A stretch of DNA of 51,578 nt from an uncultured Oscillospiraceae bacterium (GCA_934446465.1 CAKSEF010000005.1:1-51578), one strand, 5' to 3'. Shown: positions 1 to 9,928, counted from the stretch's first letter. Notes: generated by a model not told the origin, from the letters alone. Made by a program: numbers and translations.

Positions 1-3000
1 GCGCTCTGCGCTCTTGATTCTGTAAGCCGCATCGCGGGAGTTTTCGCCGTTATCTATAACTGCTACCTTTCCCGCAAGGCTTGCGAGTTCTTCATCGCTT
101 ACGCTTCCTGTCGGCGCAATCGTTATCGAGTTCTCAGCCGTGTTTTCCTGTGTGAAATCATGCACTGTTCCCTCAACTGCCGAATTTGCCGATGTCTGCT
201 CGCCGATTACATCGCCGTCGTTTACATACGAGTATATGTTCGTTCCGTTTGCTCCGAGCGAATAAACTCCCGCAAACCCGCGGAAATCGAACTTATTGTC
301 TACTCTGTATTTTACCGCGTTGTTTGTCGCATAGACGATGTAGTCCACACGTCCCGATGTCTGTGTTACCTTTACGGCGCGTGTGCGGTCTGCTGCCTGT
401 TCGCTTCCCTCGGATACCGTCATCGGAACTTCTTCTATATTCGCAATGTAGCGGTTATTTCTGTACGGTTCATATACCGCGGTGAACAGGCTGTCGAGTT
501 CTGTGCCCTCATTCTTTACGAGGACGTATTTTAATTTATCAATGTTCTTGTTTCCTGCGACCTTCGGCGGATAGCCGTTTGTTATCGCAACGGACGTATT
601 GACCCCGCTTGTCTCGGCTCCGACCATCGTCATACGGAGGTGTATTCCCGTTCCGTCCTTGATTGCGCGGTTGAAGTCGCGTATCGCAAAGTCCACCGCG
701 AAGCTGTCGCCCGGGTTGTTGTCGCGGTCTACGTGGTCAAGCCATGTGTATCCGCGCGGATAAACCGTCTCATAGTTCCATGCTTCGGGCGAGTTCGGGT
801 CTTTTCCGTAGGGGACATCTGCTCCCGCGTACGAACCGACATAGTTTCCTGCGGAATCCGTCTGCGGTACGAGGTTGAGTCCGTCCGTTTCGGCTATTTC
901 ATTTGACGAGGCATGAACGCTGTACAGGTGCTTGTCTCCGCCCTTTACTCGGAAGAAGTCCACCGTGTAAGAGTTTTCGTCGTCAACTTTGACCGTTACA
1001 AGGCTTCTGCGGTATTCATCCGTTTCCTTGTATACATACGGTGCGGATACGTCCAAAACTCCGACTGTTCCGTCGTCGTCAAAGTGCTTAACCTTTCCGC
1101 GGACTTCGGCGTTCACATTCTGCTGTTTCTCGTTTACCGTAACAGTGTTGTGCGAAAGCGTGGTGCTTACCCACTGGAGTCTGTTCGGCTGTGTTCCCGT
1201 TGTCTCGGGGTATCCGAGGTCAGGCATAATGTTGAGTCCGAACGCTGTCATTCCTATATTGAGCGTATCGCGGTGCGCGTGTCCGTCGTTTGTACCGAAG
1301 TACATCCATGTATCACGCAGTGTGTTTTTTGCCGTTGTGGCATTGCTTCGCGAATAGTTTTCTCCATTTCTGAGCGCTGCAAATCCAAAGCCGGACATGA
1401 GTTCGGACTTGGGCTTGAGCGTTCCGTATGTGTCGATTACCGCCTTTACTTCTCTTTCGAGACGTTCGGGGTTTTCAACTGTTACGTCATAATGCAGGCC
1501 CTTTTCGCTGTTTCCGTTAAGCTCATAGAGTATTTGAGCAAATATCGGGTCTCCGAGCTTGCGGAAGCCGTCCTTTGCCTGCGCCGCGTCAACCCAGTGC
1601 GTTTTAGACGCCGTAGTCGCCGTATCGCCTATCTGCGGAGTATATCCGGAACTCATCATCGGAACAAACGAATAGAACATCTTTACAAATTTCGGGATAG
1701 CGTAGAAATCTGCGGCGGCGTAACCGTCATAGTTTTCAAGCACTTCCGCTATTTGCCTTAATGTTGTGTGCCATGCCACGTTGTAGAACGAGCCTTCGTT
1801 GCCGTGTCCGTCATGGTCTATCTGGTCGGTGAGGTATTCCTCAATTCCTCCGCCGAGGCAAGGCGCCGCGGTCGACCAGCCGGGGGCGAAGAGATAATCA
1901 AGCCATTCCTTCGTCTCGGGCATTGTATCGAGGACTACCGCCGCAACTGCGTTTGTTGTCTGCGGATATCCGAAGTTACCTGCGATTGAGCAGTTTACAA
2001 GTGCGTCGAGCGCCGGACGGAGTATTCCGTCCTCAATGTTTGTGCGTATCTGGGAAGGTGTATTCTTTGCATGGCGCATCTTTATGTTTGCCGACTTATT
2101 CTGAATGTAATTCAGAACATATTCGTCTTCATACATATCAAATACCATATCATAGGAGGCAGCAAGTGTTTTTGCCACGCCTGTCTCCCAAATTCTTCCG
2201 ATTGCCTTTCCCTTGTTTGAACCGCCGTCGGAGTTCCAGACGTCGTTTCCGTAAATGGATATGTCATAATCCTTGTAGAAATCGGCAACGCGGTCAAGGA
2301 GTATCGCCGCAACGCGGCCGTAGTTCTTTTCGCCTGTGTAGAAGTACGCATACGAGCAGCGAAGTATTGCTTCATATATTGTTCCGCCGTTTGTGCTGCG
2401 TTTGTTCCAAATTCCGCTGTGGAGATATTCTGCTATGTACAGATGTCTCTCCGTTACGCCGTTTGAGTATTTATACGGGTTTCCGTTTTCGTCCTTCGGA
2501 ACGTAGCCCATGCTGTCGTCTACGCCCCATGTGGCCGCACTTTCGCCCGCGCGGAGACCCTTTCCTCCGTTTAAGGTCGTTACCGATGCGACGTCAGGAT
2601 AAAGGTCATTTTTAAGATAGCCTTTGCCGTAACCGTAGTATGCGTCGCTTCCCTCGGGTGCGCTTAAATCGCCGAACAGCTTTGCGTGCGCTTCAAGCGC
2701 GCGCATACGGTCAAATTCGCCGTACTCGTTGAGTCCGAGCTTATAGAAGCTTCCGAAGTCGTTTGTCGGGAAAACACGCTTACAGTCGGGGCACTGCACC
2801 TTCCACGGACGGGAGAGTGCCGCGTGCATCCACGCATATGAGCCGTACTCCGCACGGATATCCGTTCCGCAGTAGCGGCACAGATACATTTCCGGATCGC
2901 CCTCAGCACCTATCGTCATACTCCGCGGAATACCCTCGGACGGTATCAAATCATAGAGCTTGTCGATGTTTCCGACATATTTGTCCGCTTCGTTTAAATA

Positions 3001-5097
3001 TTGGCTCTTAATGCTCGGCTTTGCCCAGTCAAGGCTCATATTTTCACGTGCGGCAGCCGCTTTCTCCGCGGTCATGTATGTTGCTTTGCTCTTGCCCTTT
3101 ACTACGGGGAGCGTGAACTCGGAAGTACGTATTCTTCCGCCGAGCTCGACCGTTACTCTGAATCTCGCATCACCGACGGAAACCGGTGTTATTATGTTTG
3201 ACGTGCTTATCTTCGCGTATTCGGGTGTAATCGCTTCGGCATAGATTTCCGCATTTGCCGTGTCAAGCTCACGTCCGAGATTATCAAATGCCGAAACGAA
3301 CAGCGGAACTGTGTCGTTCTCTGTATCGGTAAGCCTTATATGCTTGCTTCCGCCCGCTGTGGCATCTATGCTCGTCATGCTGTCGGCAAGTACCTCCACA
3401 TCAACGTATCCTATCTTTGAATTGCCGTTGAAGGTTACCGTTGCCTTTACTCTGCCGTGTCCTACGGCTAATGCGGTAAGGATATCACCGTCTACGGTTA
3501 TTATATCCGGCGTTTCGGACTCAATCGCCACCGTTACGGACTCCTGCGATATCTCGCGTCCGCTTCTGAGCTTCGGCGTTACGATAAGGCGTGTGGAGTC
3601 GTTCCTGAAGAGCTCTTCGGCCTCCATTCTTACGCTGACCTCTGTAAGCGGGTCGTCTTCTATCTGTATCTGAACGGTTCTTGTTATCTCTTTTCCGTCT
3701 GCTTTTGCCTTAAATTCAAGCACAGCCGTTCCCGCGCTTTCGGCAGTTATCGTCAGCGGGTATTCGCCCGTTTCTCCGATTACATATTTTCCGAAATCGC
3801 TCACTCTTGCTCCGCTTCCGCTCAAGTTGAGCGAGATTGTATTCTCGGTGTCGACAGCGCCCGTGTTTGTTACTCCGAAGTGGTAATTGCTTCCGTCCTC
3901 CGTCTTTACGCGGACGGTTCTTTCTATTACCTCGCCGACTGCAAGCTTTGTCGGTATTTCGGCTTCTATTTCGGAAATCCCGACGGATTTGTCGGTCGGT
4001 GTGAATTTAAGAGTATCGAGAAGTGCATAGGGGTTGTTATAAAATGCCTTGCGCACACGGAAAACTATCTCGTGTTCGCCCGCCGTGAGGTGCATCGGGT
4101 TTAATGATACAAAATCGCTCTCGGACAATGTTGTGGATTTTGAATAGAAGTTGTGGTCTCCCACATACTTTCCGTCCACGAATACGGAATACATACCTCC
4201 CGCGTACCACATGCCCCCGCGCAGAGCAATCCGGTAATTGCTCTCAAACGGAATTTCAACCGAAATCGCAAGCGTTGTACTTAATTCTTCCGTTTGCGGC
4301 CACATGGCATTTCCGGTGGCGCGTGTGGAAACATGCAGAAGCGTTCTCTTTGTATCCGGATATGTATATTTTCTGAAATAGTTGTTTCCGTTGCCCTTTT
4401 CAGTCAGTATCTTATATCCCGGCGTTTCGTCGGGCTGTTTGAATTTGTCCTTTGTAACGGTTTTTGTGAAGTCAACCTCAACCGTCGGTATTCCGTCGAG
4501 CACGGTAAGCACGAGAGTGTCGCTTAAGTTTTCGTTTTTCTCGTTTACCGCAGAAACCGTTATTACAGCCACACCAGCACTCAGCGCAGTTACATTTCCC
4601 GCGCCGTCGACTGTTGCAACTTCTTCATTTGAGCTTCCATAGCTTAAGTTGTATCCGCTCAAATCCACCGTTTCATTGTCGCTTCCGATTCCCTCGGGAG
4701 TGATTTCAACGGGTACGCCGATAAGCGCATTTGCCGTCGGCGCATTGAGCTTTAATTCCTTAAGATACGGTCTTTCGGAGACGGTAATCGTCCCGATTCC
4801 CGTTTTCACTATTCCGTTGACTGTTACGGTCGCCTTAATCTCGGCGGTTCCCTCGGCTAACGCCGTTATCTCTCCGCTTGATGCGTCGACTGCTGCCTTG
4901 TCGGGATTAAGGCTTTCATATACTGCACTGTACTCGCCTGTATAAGCATCGCCGTTTGTCATCTTAAGCCCAAGGCTTGTCTGCGCCTTTCGGCTTACGG
5001 GCAGGGGGTTCTTATCAAAGCTCAAGTTTACTTCGGAAAGCTTCGGTGTTTCCGCTACCGTTATACTGTTTATAAGAGAGTATGCCGTTCCGTTTAT
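1..5097 (-). CDS. Heparinase II/III-family polysaccharide lyase, C-terminal frame of a frameshifted gene, runs off left edge
   Basis: This frame is open without a stop for 1699 codons from 5097 to base 1 and has no plausible start of its own; the first in-frame Met is about 130 bases in. Its first residues, INGTAYS, continue the Ig-like domain that is cut off in the gene ending at 5094, so the two pieces are one gene. Order seen: Ig-like domain (about 4990-4480), a carbohydrate-binding-like module (about 4390-3990; motif GGMWYAGGMYSVFVDGKYVG), several Ig-like domains, an alpha-helical toroid region with paired CxxC motifs (CRYCG at 2860-2880, CPDCKRVFPTND near 2760-2793), then a heparinase II/III-type beta-sandwich with GHAHRDTL (1261-1284) and SHNTVTVN (about 1130-1153). 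Family members cleave uronic-acid-containing polysaccharides by beta-elimination outside the cell. The substrate cannot be named from sequence. With the upstream part the protein exceeds 2300 residues and its C-terminus lies outside the window. Confidence 0.85.
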   Translation of the reverse strand, partial: MNGTAYSLINSITVAETPKLSEVNLSFDKNPLPVSRKAQTSLGLKMTNGDAYTGEYSAVYESLNPDKAAVDASSGEITALAEGTAEIKATVTVNGIVKTGIGTITVSERPYLKELKLNAPTANALIGVPVEITPEGIGSDNETVDLSGYNLSYGSSNEEVATVDGAGNVTALSAGVAVITVSAVNEKNENLSDTLVLTVLDGIPTVEVDFTKTVTKDKFKQPDETPGYKILTEKGNGNNYFRKYTYPDTKRTLLHVSTRATGNAMWPQTEELSTTLAISVEIPFESNYRIALRGGMWYAGGMYSVFVDGKYVGDHNFYSKSTTLSESDFVSLNPMHLTAGEHEIVFRVRKAFYNNPYALLDTLKFTPTDKSVGISEIEAEIPTKLAVGEVIERTVRVKTEDGSNYHFGVTNTGAVDTENTISLNLSGSGARVSDFGKYVIGETGEYPLTITAESAGTAVLEFKAKADGKEITRTVQIQIEDDPLTEVSVRMEAEELFRNDSTRLIVTPKLRSGREISQESVTVAIESETPDIITVDGDILTALAVGHGRVKATVTFNGNSKIGYVDVEVLADSMTSIDATAGGSKHIRLTDTENDTVPLFVSAFDNLGRELDTANAEIYAEAITPEYAKISTSNIITPVSVGDARFRVTVELGGRIRTSEFTLPVVKGKSKATYMTAEKAAAARENMSLDWAKPSIKSQYLNEADKYVGNIDKLYDLIPSEGIPRSMTIGAEGDPEMYLCRYCGTDIRAEYGSYAWMHAALSRPWKVQCPDCKRVFPTNDFGSFYKLGLNEYGEFDRMRALEAHAKLFGDLSAPEGSDAYYGYGKGYLKNDLYPDVASVTTLNGGKGLRAGESAATWGVDDSMGYVPKDENGNPYKYSNGVTERHLYIAEYLHSGIWNKRSTNGGTIYEAILRCSYAYFYTGEKNYGRVAAILLDRVADFYKDYDISIYGNDVWNSDGGSNKGKAIGRIWETGVAKTLAASYDMVFDMYEDEYVLNYIQNKSANIKMRHAKNTPSQIRTNIEDGILRPALDALVNCSIAGNFGYPQTTNAVAAVVLDTMPETKEWLDYLFAPGWSTAAPCLGGGIEEYLTDQIDHDGHGNEGSFYNVAWHTTLRQIAEVLENYDGYAAADFYAIPKFVKMFYSFVPMMSSGYTPQIGDTATTASKTHWVDAAQAKDGFRKLGDPIFAQILYELNGNSEKGLHYDVTVENPERLEREVKAVIDTYGTLKPKSELMSGFGFAALRNGENYSRSNATTAKNTLRDTWMYFGTNDGHAHRDTLNIGMTAFGLNIMPDLGYPETTGTQPNRLQWVSTTLSHNTVTVNEKQQNVNAEVRGKVKHFDDDGTVGVLDVSAPYVYKETDEYRRSLVTVKVDDENSYTVDFFRVKGGDKHLYSVHASSNEIAETDGLNLVPQTDSAGNYVGSYAGADVPYGKDPNSPEAWNYETVYPRGYTWLDHVDRDNNPGDSFAVDFAIRDFNRAIKDGTGIHLRMTMVGAETSGVNTSVAITNGYPPKVAGNKNIDKLKYVLVKNEGTELDSLFTAVYEPYRNNRYIANIEEVPMTVSEGSEQAADRTRAVKVTQTSGRVDYIVYATNNAVKYRVDNKFDFRGFAGVYSLGANGTNIYSYVNDGDVIGEQTSANSAVEGTVHDFTQENTAENSITIAPTGSVSDEELASLAGKVAVIDNGENSRDAAYRIKSAER

Positions 5098-5151
5098 GAG
5101 GCCTCTATCTTTAGATTGGCCGTCCCCGAACGGTGAGCGGATATTGTATAG
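5094..5151 (-). other. Frameshift window joining the two parts of the heparinase gene
   Basis: The upstream frame stays open to the TAA at 5094-5096, and the downstream frame is open from just after a TAA at 5152-5154, so the shift must lie between. The sense sequence at the junction is GCCTCATAAACGG. Adding one A (CTCAATAAAC) restores a continuous Ig-like domain. There is no long homopolymer and no obvious slippery heptamer, so a point deletion or an assembly error fits better than programmed frameshifting. Confidence 0.8.
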
Positions 5152-6896
5152 TTAATAACGTCTCCCGTCTCGGGTTTTGCATATTCTATGTTCTTTACTT
5201 CAAATATGCCCGTATCTTCGCTTGTTATGCTTACTGTGTTGCCCGCATCTGCAGATGCGTTGTCGGCAAGTCCGAAGTGGCGGATTGTTCCGTCGTTCAT
5301 CTTCACTCTTGCGGTTGCGTTTACCTCTGCTCTGTCAAAGAGCGAGGGGATTTCGGTTTCTGCGTCTTGTGCTTCAACCGTGCTGATATCGACAGGGTCG
5401 AAGACCAATTTGTATGGCAGTAAGTTTGGCGTGTCATAATGCGCCTTTGAGGAGCGGAACGATATTTCGGCATAACCTTTCGGCAGATACATCGTATTGA
5501 GATATTTTTCTTCGCCGAGCCTCATGCTCGTCGCATCTGCGTCATAGCAGTTGTAGTCACCTGCGTATTGTCCGTTTATGTATACTGCATAGTCCGAACC
5601 CGCGTACCATTTAAATCCGGTGAAGGACACTTTGTAGTACCCTGCGGCAGCGATTTCCTTTCTTATCGTAAACATATTGTTACGCCTGCTGTCGCTTCCT
5701 TCGCGTTCCTTGTACCATACCGAGTATGATCCCGAGCGCGTCTGAATCTGAATAGGCTTCAAAACGCCGTTTTCGGTCGGCACGGTTACGCCCGTCGCGC
5801 GGGCAGCGGTCTTTGTCGTCTTGTCAAGAACGAGCTCAAATCCAATAATCTGCCACGCGTCCGACGGTGCGGTTTTATCTGCGAATACCACGGTATCGCG
5901 CGTCATCTCTATCTCCGTACGCTTAGGCTCGGCAACGCTTGCTACCTCTATCGGATAATCCTTTGAGTGCAGAGTTCCGTTCACCTTTGCATTTACGGTT
6001 ATAACCGCTCTTCCCTCGGCGTCCGCGCTGATTTTGCCTGTGAATGTGCCATCGTCGTTACTGCCCTTGATGCTCACGGCATTCCCGCTCTTCACGGACA
6101 TACTTATCGTGTTGTCTGCATCTGCCGATGCGTCAACCTTTAGTCCGTTAGAGTGCACACGGCTTCCGTCGGACATCTTTGCATATGCGCTTACATCAAC
6201 GCTTTCTCCTATTTCTATCCTGCTCGGAATTGTGCTCTCTATTCCTGCAACGGCTACATCTCCGTTCTTGGGAGACAGCGTAAGCTTATACAGATATAAC
6301 CGCGCGCCGTCATAATGAGCCTTTTCCACGCAGAACTTTATCTTTACCTTACCGTCCGCGTCGGGTGTCAGGTAAAGTGTGTTAAGTTCCTTCTCCTCGC
6401 CTGCAAGGCAAAATGCGCTTGTGTCCGTCGTGTGGAAGCTGTAGAAACCCGCATATTGGTCGTTTACATATACATAGTAATCGCTTCCGTACTGCGAAAC
6501 ACCGCCGTGGAGCTTTACCCCGTACCAGCCGGCAGACGGTATGGATGCTTTAATCGTAAACACCGCTCCGTACGGTTCGCCTTTATTTACGGCGTTAACC
6601 CATGTTCTGTTGCTTCCCGCACGAGTCTCTACCTGAAGAACCTTTTTATCCCCAAACTCGGAGATTCGGTTTGGTGTGAGACGCGAACCCGCGCCTTTTG
6701 TCGATTCATCTACCACGACCTCAAAGTCGCGGAGATTCGACCACTTATCGGGAGTCAGCTTATATGGGTCGCTCATCGACTCATCTGTGAACTCGACGAC
6801 AACGTCGTCTGTCGCAAATGCGATTGTCGGCATAAGTGATATCACCATCACAAGCACGAGCAAAAAGCTAAGCGGTCTTGAGAATTTCTTCTTCAT
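5094..6896 (-). CDS. Secreted N-terminal part of the heparinase-family protein (signal peptide and two binding-like modules), ends at a frameshift
   Basis: 600 residues. The start at 6896 (MKKKFSRPLSF) is chosen because AAAGGAGAAATT lies directly upstream and a clear signal peptide follows, with cleavage probably after AFA near residue 28. Two copies of a beta-sandwich module follow. The first carries GWYGVKLHGGVSQYGSDYY and NDQYAGFYSF, the second KWYAGSDYAVYINGQYAG; each is followed by an Ig-like (BIG2-like) domain containing ASADA(D/G)N. The frame stops at TAA 5094-5096 in the middle of the last Ig-like strand (ANLKIEAS). One extra base there would give EASINGTAYS and join the downstream lyase frame, matching the architecture of the neighbouring 948-residue protein at the same point. 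It lies 81 bases after that gene, probably in the same transcript. Alone it would be a secreted glycan-binding protein without a catalytic domain. Confidence 0.85.
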   Translation of the reverse strand: MKKKFSRPLSFLLVLVMVISLMPTIAFATDDVVVEFTDESMSDPYKLTPDKWSNLRDFEVVVDESTKGAGSRLTPNRISEFGDKKVLQVETRAGSNRTWVNAVNKGEPYGAVFTIKASIPSAGWYGVKLHGGVSQYGSDYYVYVNDQYAGFYSFHTTDTSAFCLAGEEKELNTLYLTPDADGKVKIKFCVEKAHYDGARLYLYKLTLSPKNGDVAVAGIESTIPSRIEIGESVDVSAYAKMSDGSRVHSNGLKVDASADADNTISMSVKSGNAVSIKGSNDDGTFTGKISADAEGRAVITVNAKVNGTLHSKDYPIEVASVAEPKRTEIEMTRDTVVFADKTAPSDAWQIIGFELVLDKTTKTAARATGVTVPTENGVLKPIQIQTRSGSYSVWYKEREGSDSRRNNMFTIRKEIAAAGYYKVSFTGFKWYAGSDYAVYINGQYAGDYNCYDADATSMRLGEEKYLNTMYLPKGYAEISFRSSKAHYDTPNLLPYKLVFDPVDISTVEAQDAETEIPSLFDRAEVNATARVKMNDGTIRHFGLADNASADAGNTVSITSEDTGIFEVKNIEYAKPETGDVINYTISAHRSGTANLKIEAS

Positions 6897-6977
6897 AATT
6901 TCTCCTTTCCATACTTCTTTTTTGGTCAGCAATGGCAGGGAAGTGTCTGCTTCCATGCCTCTGTTTTACATGGGGAA

Positions 6978-9824
6978 TCAATCAGAATAAATTATGCGGT
7001 AATCCGCCCCGCTCATATAAATCACGTATCCGCGTGCGTATGTCTCCGTACCGTTTCCGGACGGCTGTGCCGTGAACTGACCGTGCGAGGAGTCTCTTCT
7101 CGAAACTGCCTTTGAATAGCACCTGTCAACCGTTATTGAGGAGCTTCCGCCGAAGATTATTCCCGCTTCTACCTTTGTGAAGCCTTCGGGGACGTCATAT
7201 TCAAGCATATATCCGTTTCCGTTCTTATCGAGCACTGCGCTCGGGAGCTTTTCAACTTCCTCATCTCCGTACATCGGAGCGATTTCCGCAGCGCCCCATG
7301 CGTAGAAGCTGTACGTCTTGTTAAAGCTTACGCACTTTTGGTCTTTCATCCAATATCTGAACTGCTTGCCGTCGCGCGTATCCTCAGCGATTGCAGTATA
7401 GAGCTTTCCGTAGCGGGCATCTGTTTTTGCCTCGCCGTCTATCACGAGTCCGTCTACCGCAATTCCCTCTTCGGAATAGAGCGCAACTACCTGTGTATCC
7501 TTGCTTATTACGGTGTCTCCGTCGAGGCTCCAACCCTCGAACGTATAGCCCGTCATTGTCGGATTGCCGGGATAACCCACTGCGGAGAGCAGTGCTCCCT
7601 CTTCTGCGCTTCTTGTCTCAATAAGCTCGCCGTTTCCGTTGAAGAAATCGACCTTTATTCCGCTTGTCTCATCGTTCTTCTCATATACGGCAAACAGTGC
7701 CGTGTTACTTGCCATTGTAAATGTGAATGTCTTATTTGCGGAGACGTAGCCTGCGTTGGTCTTCCAATATTTAAACGTGTAGCCCTCTGCGTCCTCCGCC
7801 GTTACGGACACCTTTGTTCCGAGGTCAACATCGGCAACCGTGCCTTTTGTGTATCCTGTGATGTTAGTTGTTATTTTTGCGTCTGCGCCCTCGCTCGCCG
7901 CCATGAACTTTGCAACGGGAGCTTCCTCGCTCGGGTCTGCAGACGGAACAGTTACGCTTACAGTCTTTTTCGTTTCTTTTCCGTCCACTACGGCCGTTAC
8001 CATAATATCGGCGCTTCCCGCCTTGCCCGCCATAAGTGTGTATTTTGTTACGGCAGGATTTATAACCTGTGTTAAATCCTTTGCGGTCTGCGGTTCTACG
8101 CATACGACGTTCGACACTGCGACGATGTCGCTTGCCGAGGATGTCACTTTAATTATGTTTGCAGGGTCTGTTTCACTCTTTCCGTCGAGAAGATATCCAA
8201 ACTGACGAAGGCTTCCGTCCGACATATTTACGCTTGCCGTCAGGTTCACGCTCGCTCCGCTTTCAAGCGTTGCGGGGATATCCGATGTAATTCCGGAGAC
8301 GGTGTATTCCGATGCCGGCGTGAATTTGAGATAATACGGAAGGAAAAGTGCAGTGTCGTAATATGCTTTTCTCGAGCAGAAAGATATCTCAACTTTTCCC
8401 TTCGGGAGATAGAGTCTGTTAAGATTCTGAACATCTCCGAACGTTATCGAAGGATTTGAATCCTTGTCATAGCTGTTAACATCGCCCGCGTACTTTCCGT
8501 CAACATAAACGGAATACTGCGAACCCGCATACCACTTAAATCCGCGGAAATCTATATCGTAATATCCCGCTTCGGGAATGTTTTTGCTGATTGTGAACAT
8601 ATTGTTTATACGGTTCGCAGTGCCAGGGACTTCGCTGTACCAAACGGAATACGGGCCCGAGCGCGTCTGAACGGCCTGCGGATAAATAATGCCGTACTCT
8701 CCGCCGTCTACCTTCATTCCGTATGAGCGGAAAATGTAATTTGCTGTCTTGTCGAGAACGATGTCAAAGCCTATTGTCTCCCAATCGGCTGACGGACGTT
8801 CCTTATCGTTAAACTTAAAGTTGTTCTTGTCAAAGAGTATTGTAAAGCTCGGAGTTGTCCCATCTGCATTTAAAACCCAGACGCTTTTCTTTTCCGAGTA
8901 CTTGACTCCGCCGACCGTTGCGGTGGTTTTTATTTCGGCATCGCCTGCCGATACTGTTGCAAGAGACGCCGTATATTCGCCGTCATGTGCATATTCGGGA
9001 GATGTCTTTGTGAGGCTTACGCTGCTGCCCGCGGCTACCGCAAATGCGTTATCCGCATCGGCGGATGCGTCAGCCGTGTAGCCGTTAAAGCTTCTGAGCG
9101 TTCCGTCCGACATTCTTACCTTTGATGAAAATTCGGCGCTCTCGCCGAGCTTTAATGAATCGGGTGCAGTGCTCTCGATTCCTGCAACGGTTACATCCCC
9201 GCTTACGGGCGACAGCGTTATCCTATAAAGATATGCGCGTCCCGCGTAGTATGTACGCTTATTTGCAAGGCAGAGCTTAATTTTTACTTTTCCTTCGGAA
9301 TCAGGCGTGAGATAGAGAGTGTTGAGCGATTTTTCCTCGCTTGCAAAGCAGTTTGCGCTCGTATCTTCGGTGTAGAAGCTGTAAAGGCCTGCATACTGGT
9401 CGTTTACATATATGTAGTAGTCAGCTCCGTACTGCGAAACCGCTCCCTGAAGCTTTACTCCGTACCAGCCCTCAGACGGCACTTGAACCTTCATTGTAAA
9501 GACCGACGCATACGGTGTTGTTCCGTTTGCGGTAGCCGTCCACAGGCTTCCGGTTGTTTCTATCTGGAAAATCGCGTGATTTCCAAACTCCTCGAGCTTA
9601 TTCGTCGTAAGACGATTGCCCTTGAGTCTGTCCGTGCCTTCTTCGGGAACAACCTCGAAATCACGGAGATTCGTCCACTCCGTCATTGCTTTATTATACG
9701 GGTTGTCCATTGACGCACTTGAAAATTCATAGACAATATTGTTGTCTGCCGCAAATGTGATTGTCGGCGCAACCGAAATTATCAGCGTTAGTGCCAAAAT
9801 AAGGCACAATGTTTTCCTGAACAT
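6978..9824 (-). CDS. Large secreted multimodular binding protein, no catalytic domain recognised
   Basis: 948 residues. The start at 9824 has GGGAGG seven bases upstream, and the N-terminus is a signal peptide (MFRKTLCLILALTLI, cleavage likely after TFA). Order: module 1 (about residues 29-195; GWYGVKLQGAVSQYGADYY), an Ig-like domain (about 200-300), module 2 (about 310-480; GFKWYAGSQYSVYVDGKYAG), a second Ig-like domain (about 490-610), then three InlB/bacterial-repeat-like segments (EGYTFKYWKTNAGYV, GYTFEGWSLDGD, KQFRYWMKDQKCVSFNKTY) and a C-terminal domain ending GYVIYMSGADYRIIYSD. The first 600 residues align segment by segment with the N-terminal part of the neighbouring heparinase-family protein, so the two genes are related by duplication. 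No SLH, LPXTG or dockerin signature is visible, so the mode of surface retention is unknown. It is the first gene of the operon and faces an AraC-type regulator. A role in glycan capture is inferred. Confidence 0.85.
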   Translation of the reverse strand: MFRKTLCLILALTLIISVAPTITFAADNNIVYEFSSASMDNPYNKAMTEWTNLRDFEVVPEEGTDRLKGNRLTTNKLEEFGNHAIFQIETTGSLWTATANGTTPYASVFTMKVQVPSEGWYGVKLQGAVSQYGADYYIYVNDQYAGLYSFYTEDTSANCFASEEKSLNTLYLTPDSEGKVKIKLCLANKRTYYAGRAYLYRITLSPVSGDVTVAGIESTAPDSLKLGESAEFSSKVRMSDGTLRSFNGYTADASADADNAFAVAAGSSVSLTKTSPEYAHDGEYTASLATVSAGDAEIKTTATVGGVKYSEKKSVWVLNADGTTPSFTILFDKNNFKFNDKERPSADWETIGFDIVLDKTANYIFRSYGMKVDGGEYGIIYPQAVQTRSGPYSVWYSEVPGTANRINNMFTISKNIPEAGYYDIDFRGFKWYAGSQYSVYVDGKYAGDVNSYDKDSNPSITFGDVQNLNRLYLPKGKVEISFCSRKAYYDTALFLPYYLKFTPASEYTVSGITSDIPATLESGASVNLTASVNMSDGSLRQFGYLLDGKSETDPANIIKVTSSASDIVAVSNVVCVEPQTAKDLTQVINPAVTKYTLMAGKAGSADIMVTAVVDGKETKKTVSVTVPSADPSEEAPVAKFMAASEGADAKITTNITGYTKGTVADVDLGTKVSVTAEDAEGYTFKYWKTNAGYVSANKTFTFTMASNTALFAVYEKNDETSGIKVDFFNGNGELIETRSAEEGALLSAVGYPGNPTMTGYTFEGWSLDGDTVISKDTQVVALYSEEGIAVDGLVIDGEAKTDARYGKLYTAIAEDTRDGKQFRYWMKDQKCVSFNKTYSFYAWGAAEIAPMYGDEEVEKLPSAVLDKNGNGYMLEYDVPEGFTKVEAGIIFGGSSSITVDRCYSKAVSRRDSSHGQFTAQPSGNGTETYARGYVIYMSGADYRIIYSD

Positions 9825-9857
9825 AGTATACCTCCCAGTACAATTATCATTACCTGT

Positions 9858-9866
9858 ATTTTATCA
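9858..9866 (-). promoter_or_regulatory. Putative extended -10 promoter of the lyase operon
   Basis: On the minus strand TGATAAAAT (TGn plus TAAAAT) ends about 34 bases before the ATG of the 948-residue gene. No good -35 is found 16-18 bases upstream. A weak -35 with an extended -10 would fit a promoter needing an activator such as the adjacent AraC-type protein. Confidence 0.4.
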
Positions 9867-9928
9867 TATGCAATCGGTGTAGGACGAACTATCTTAAACT
9901 TTTTACAAAAAAATTAATTCAAAATATA

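Noticed and set aside
913..1761. 282-codon plus-strand frame opposite the heparinase domain
   Set aside because: The opposite strand encodes clear lyase motifs; this frame is Cys/Arg/Val rich and has no family resemblance.
6897..6956. Upstream ATG (6956) for the heparinase N-terminal part
   Set aside because: It would place the ribosome site inside the coding region and put 20 polar residues before the signal peptide.
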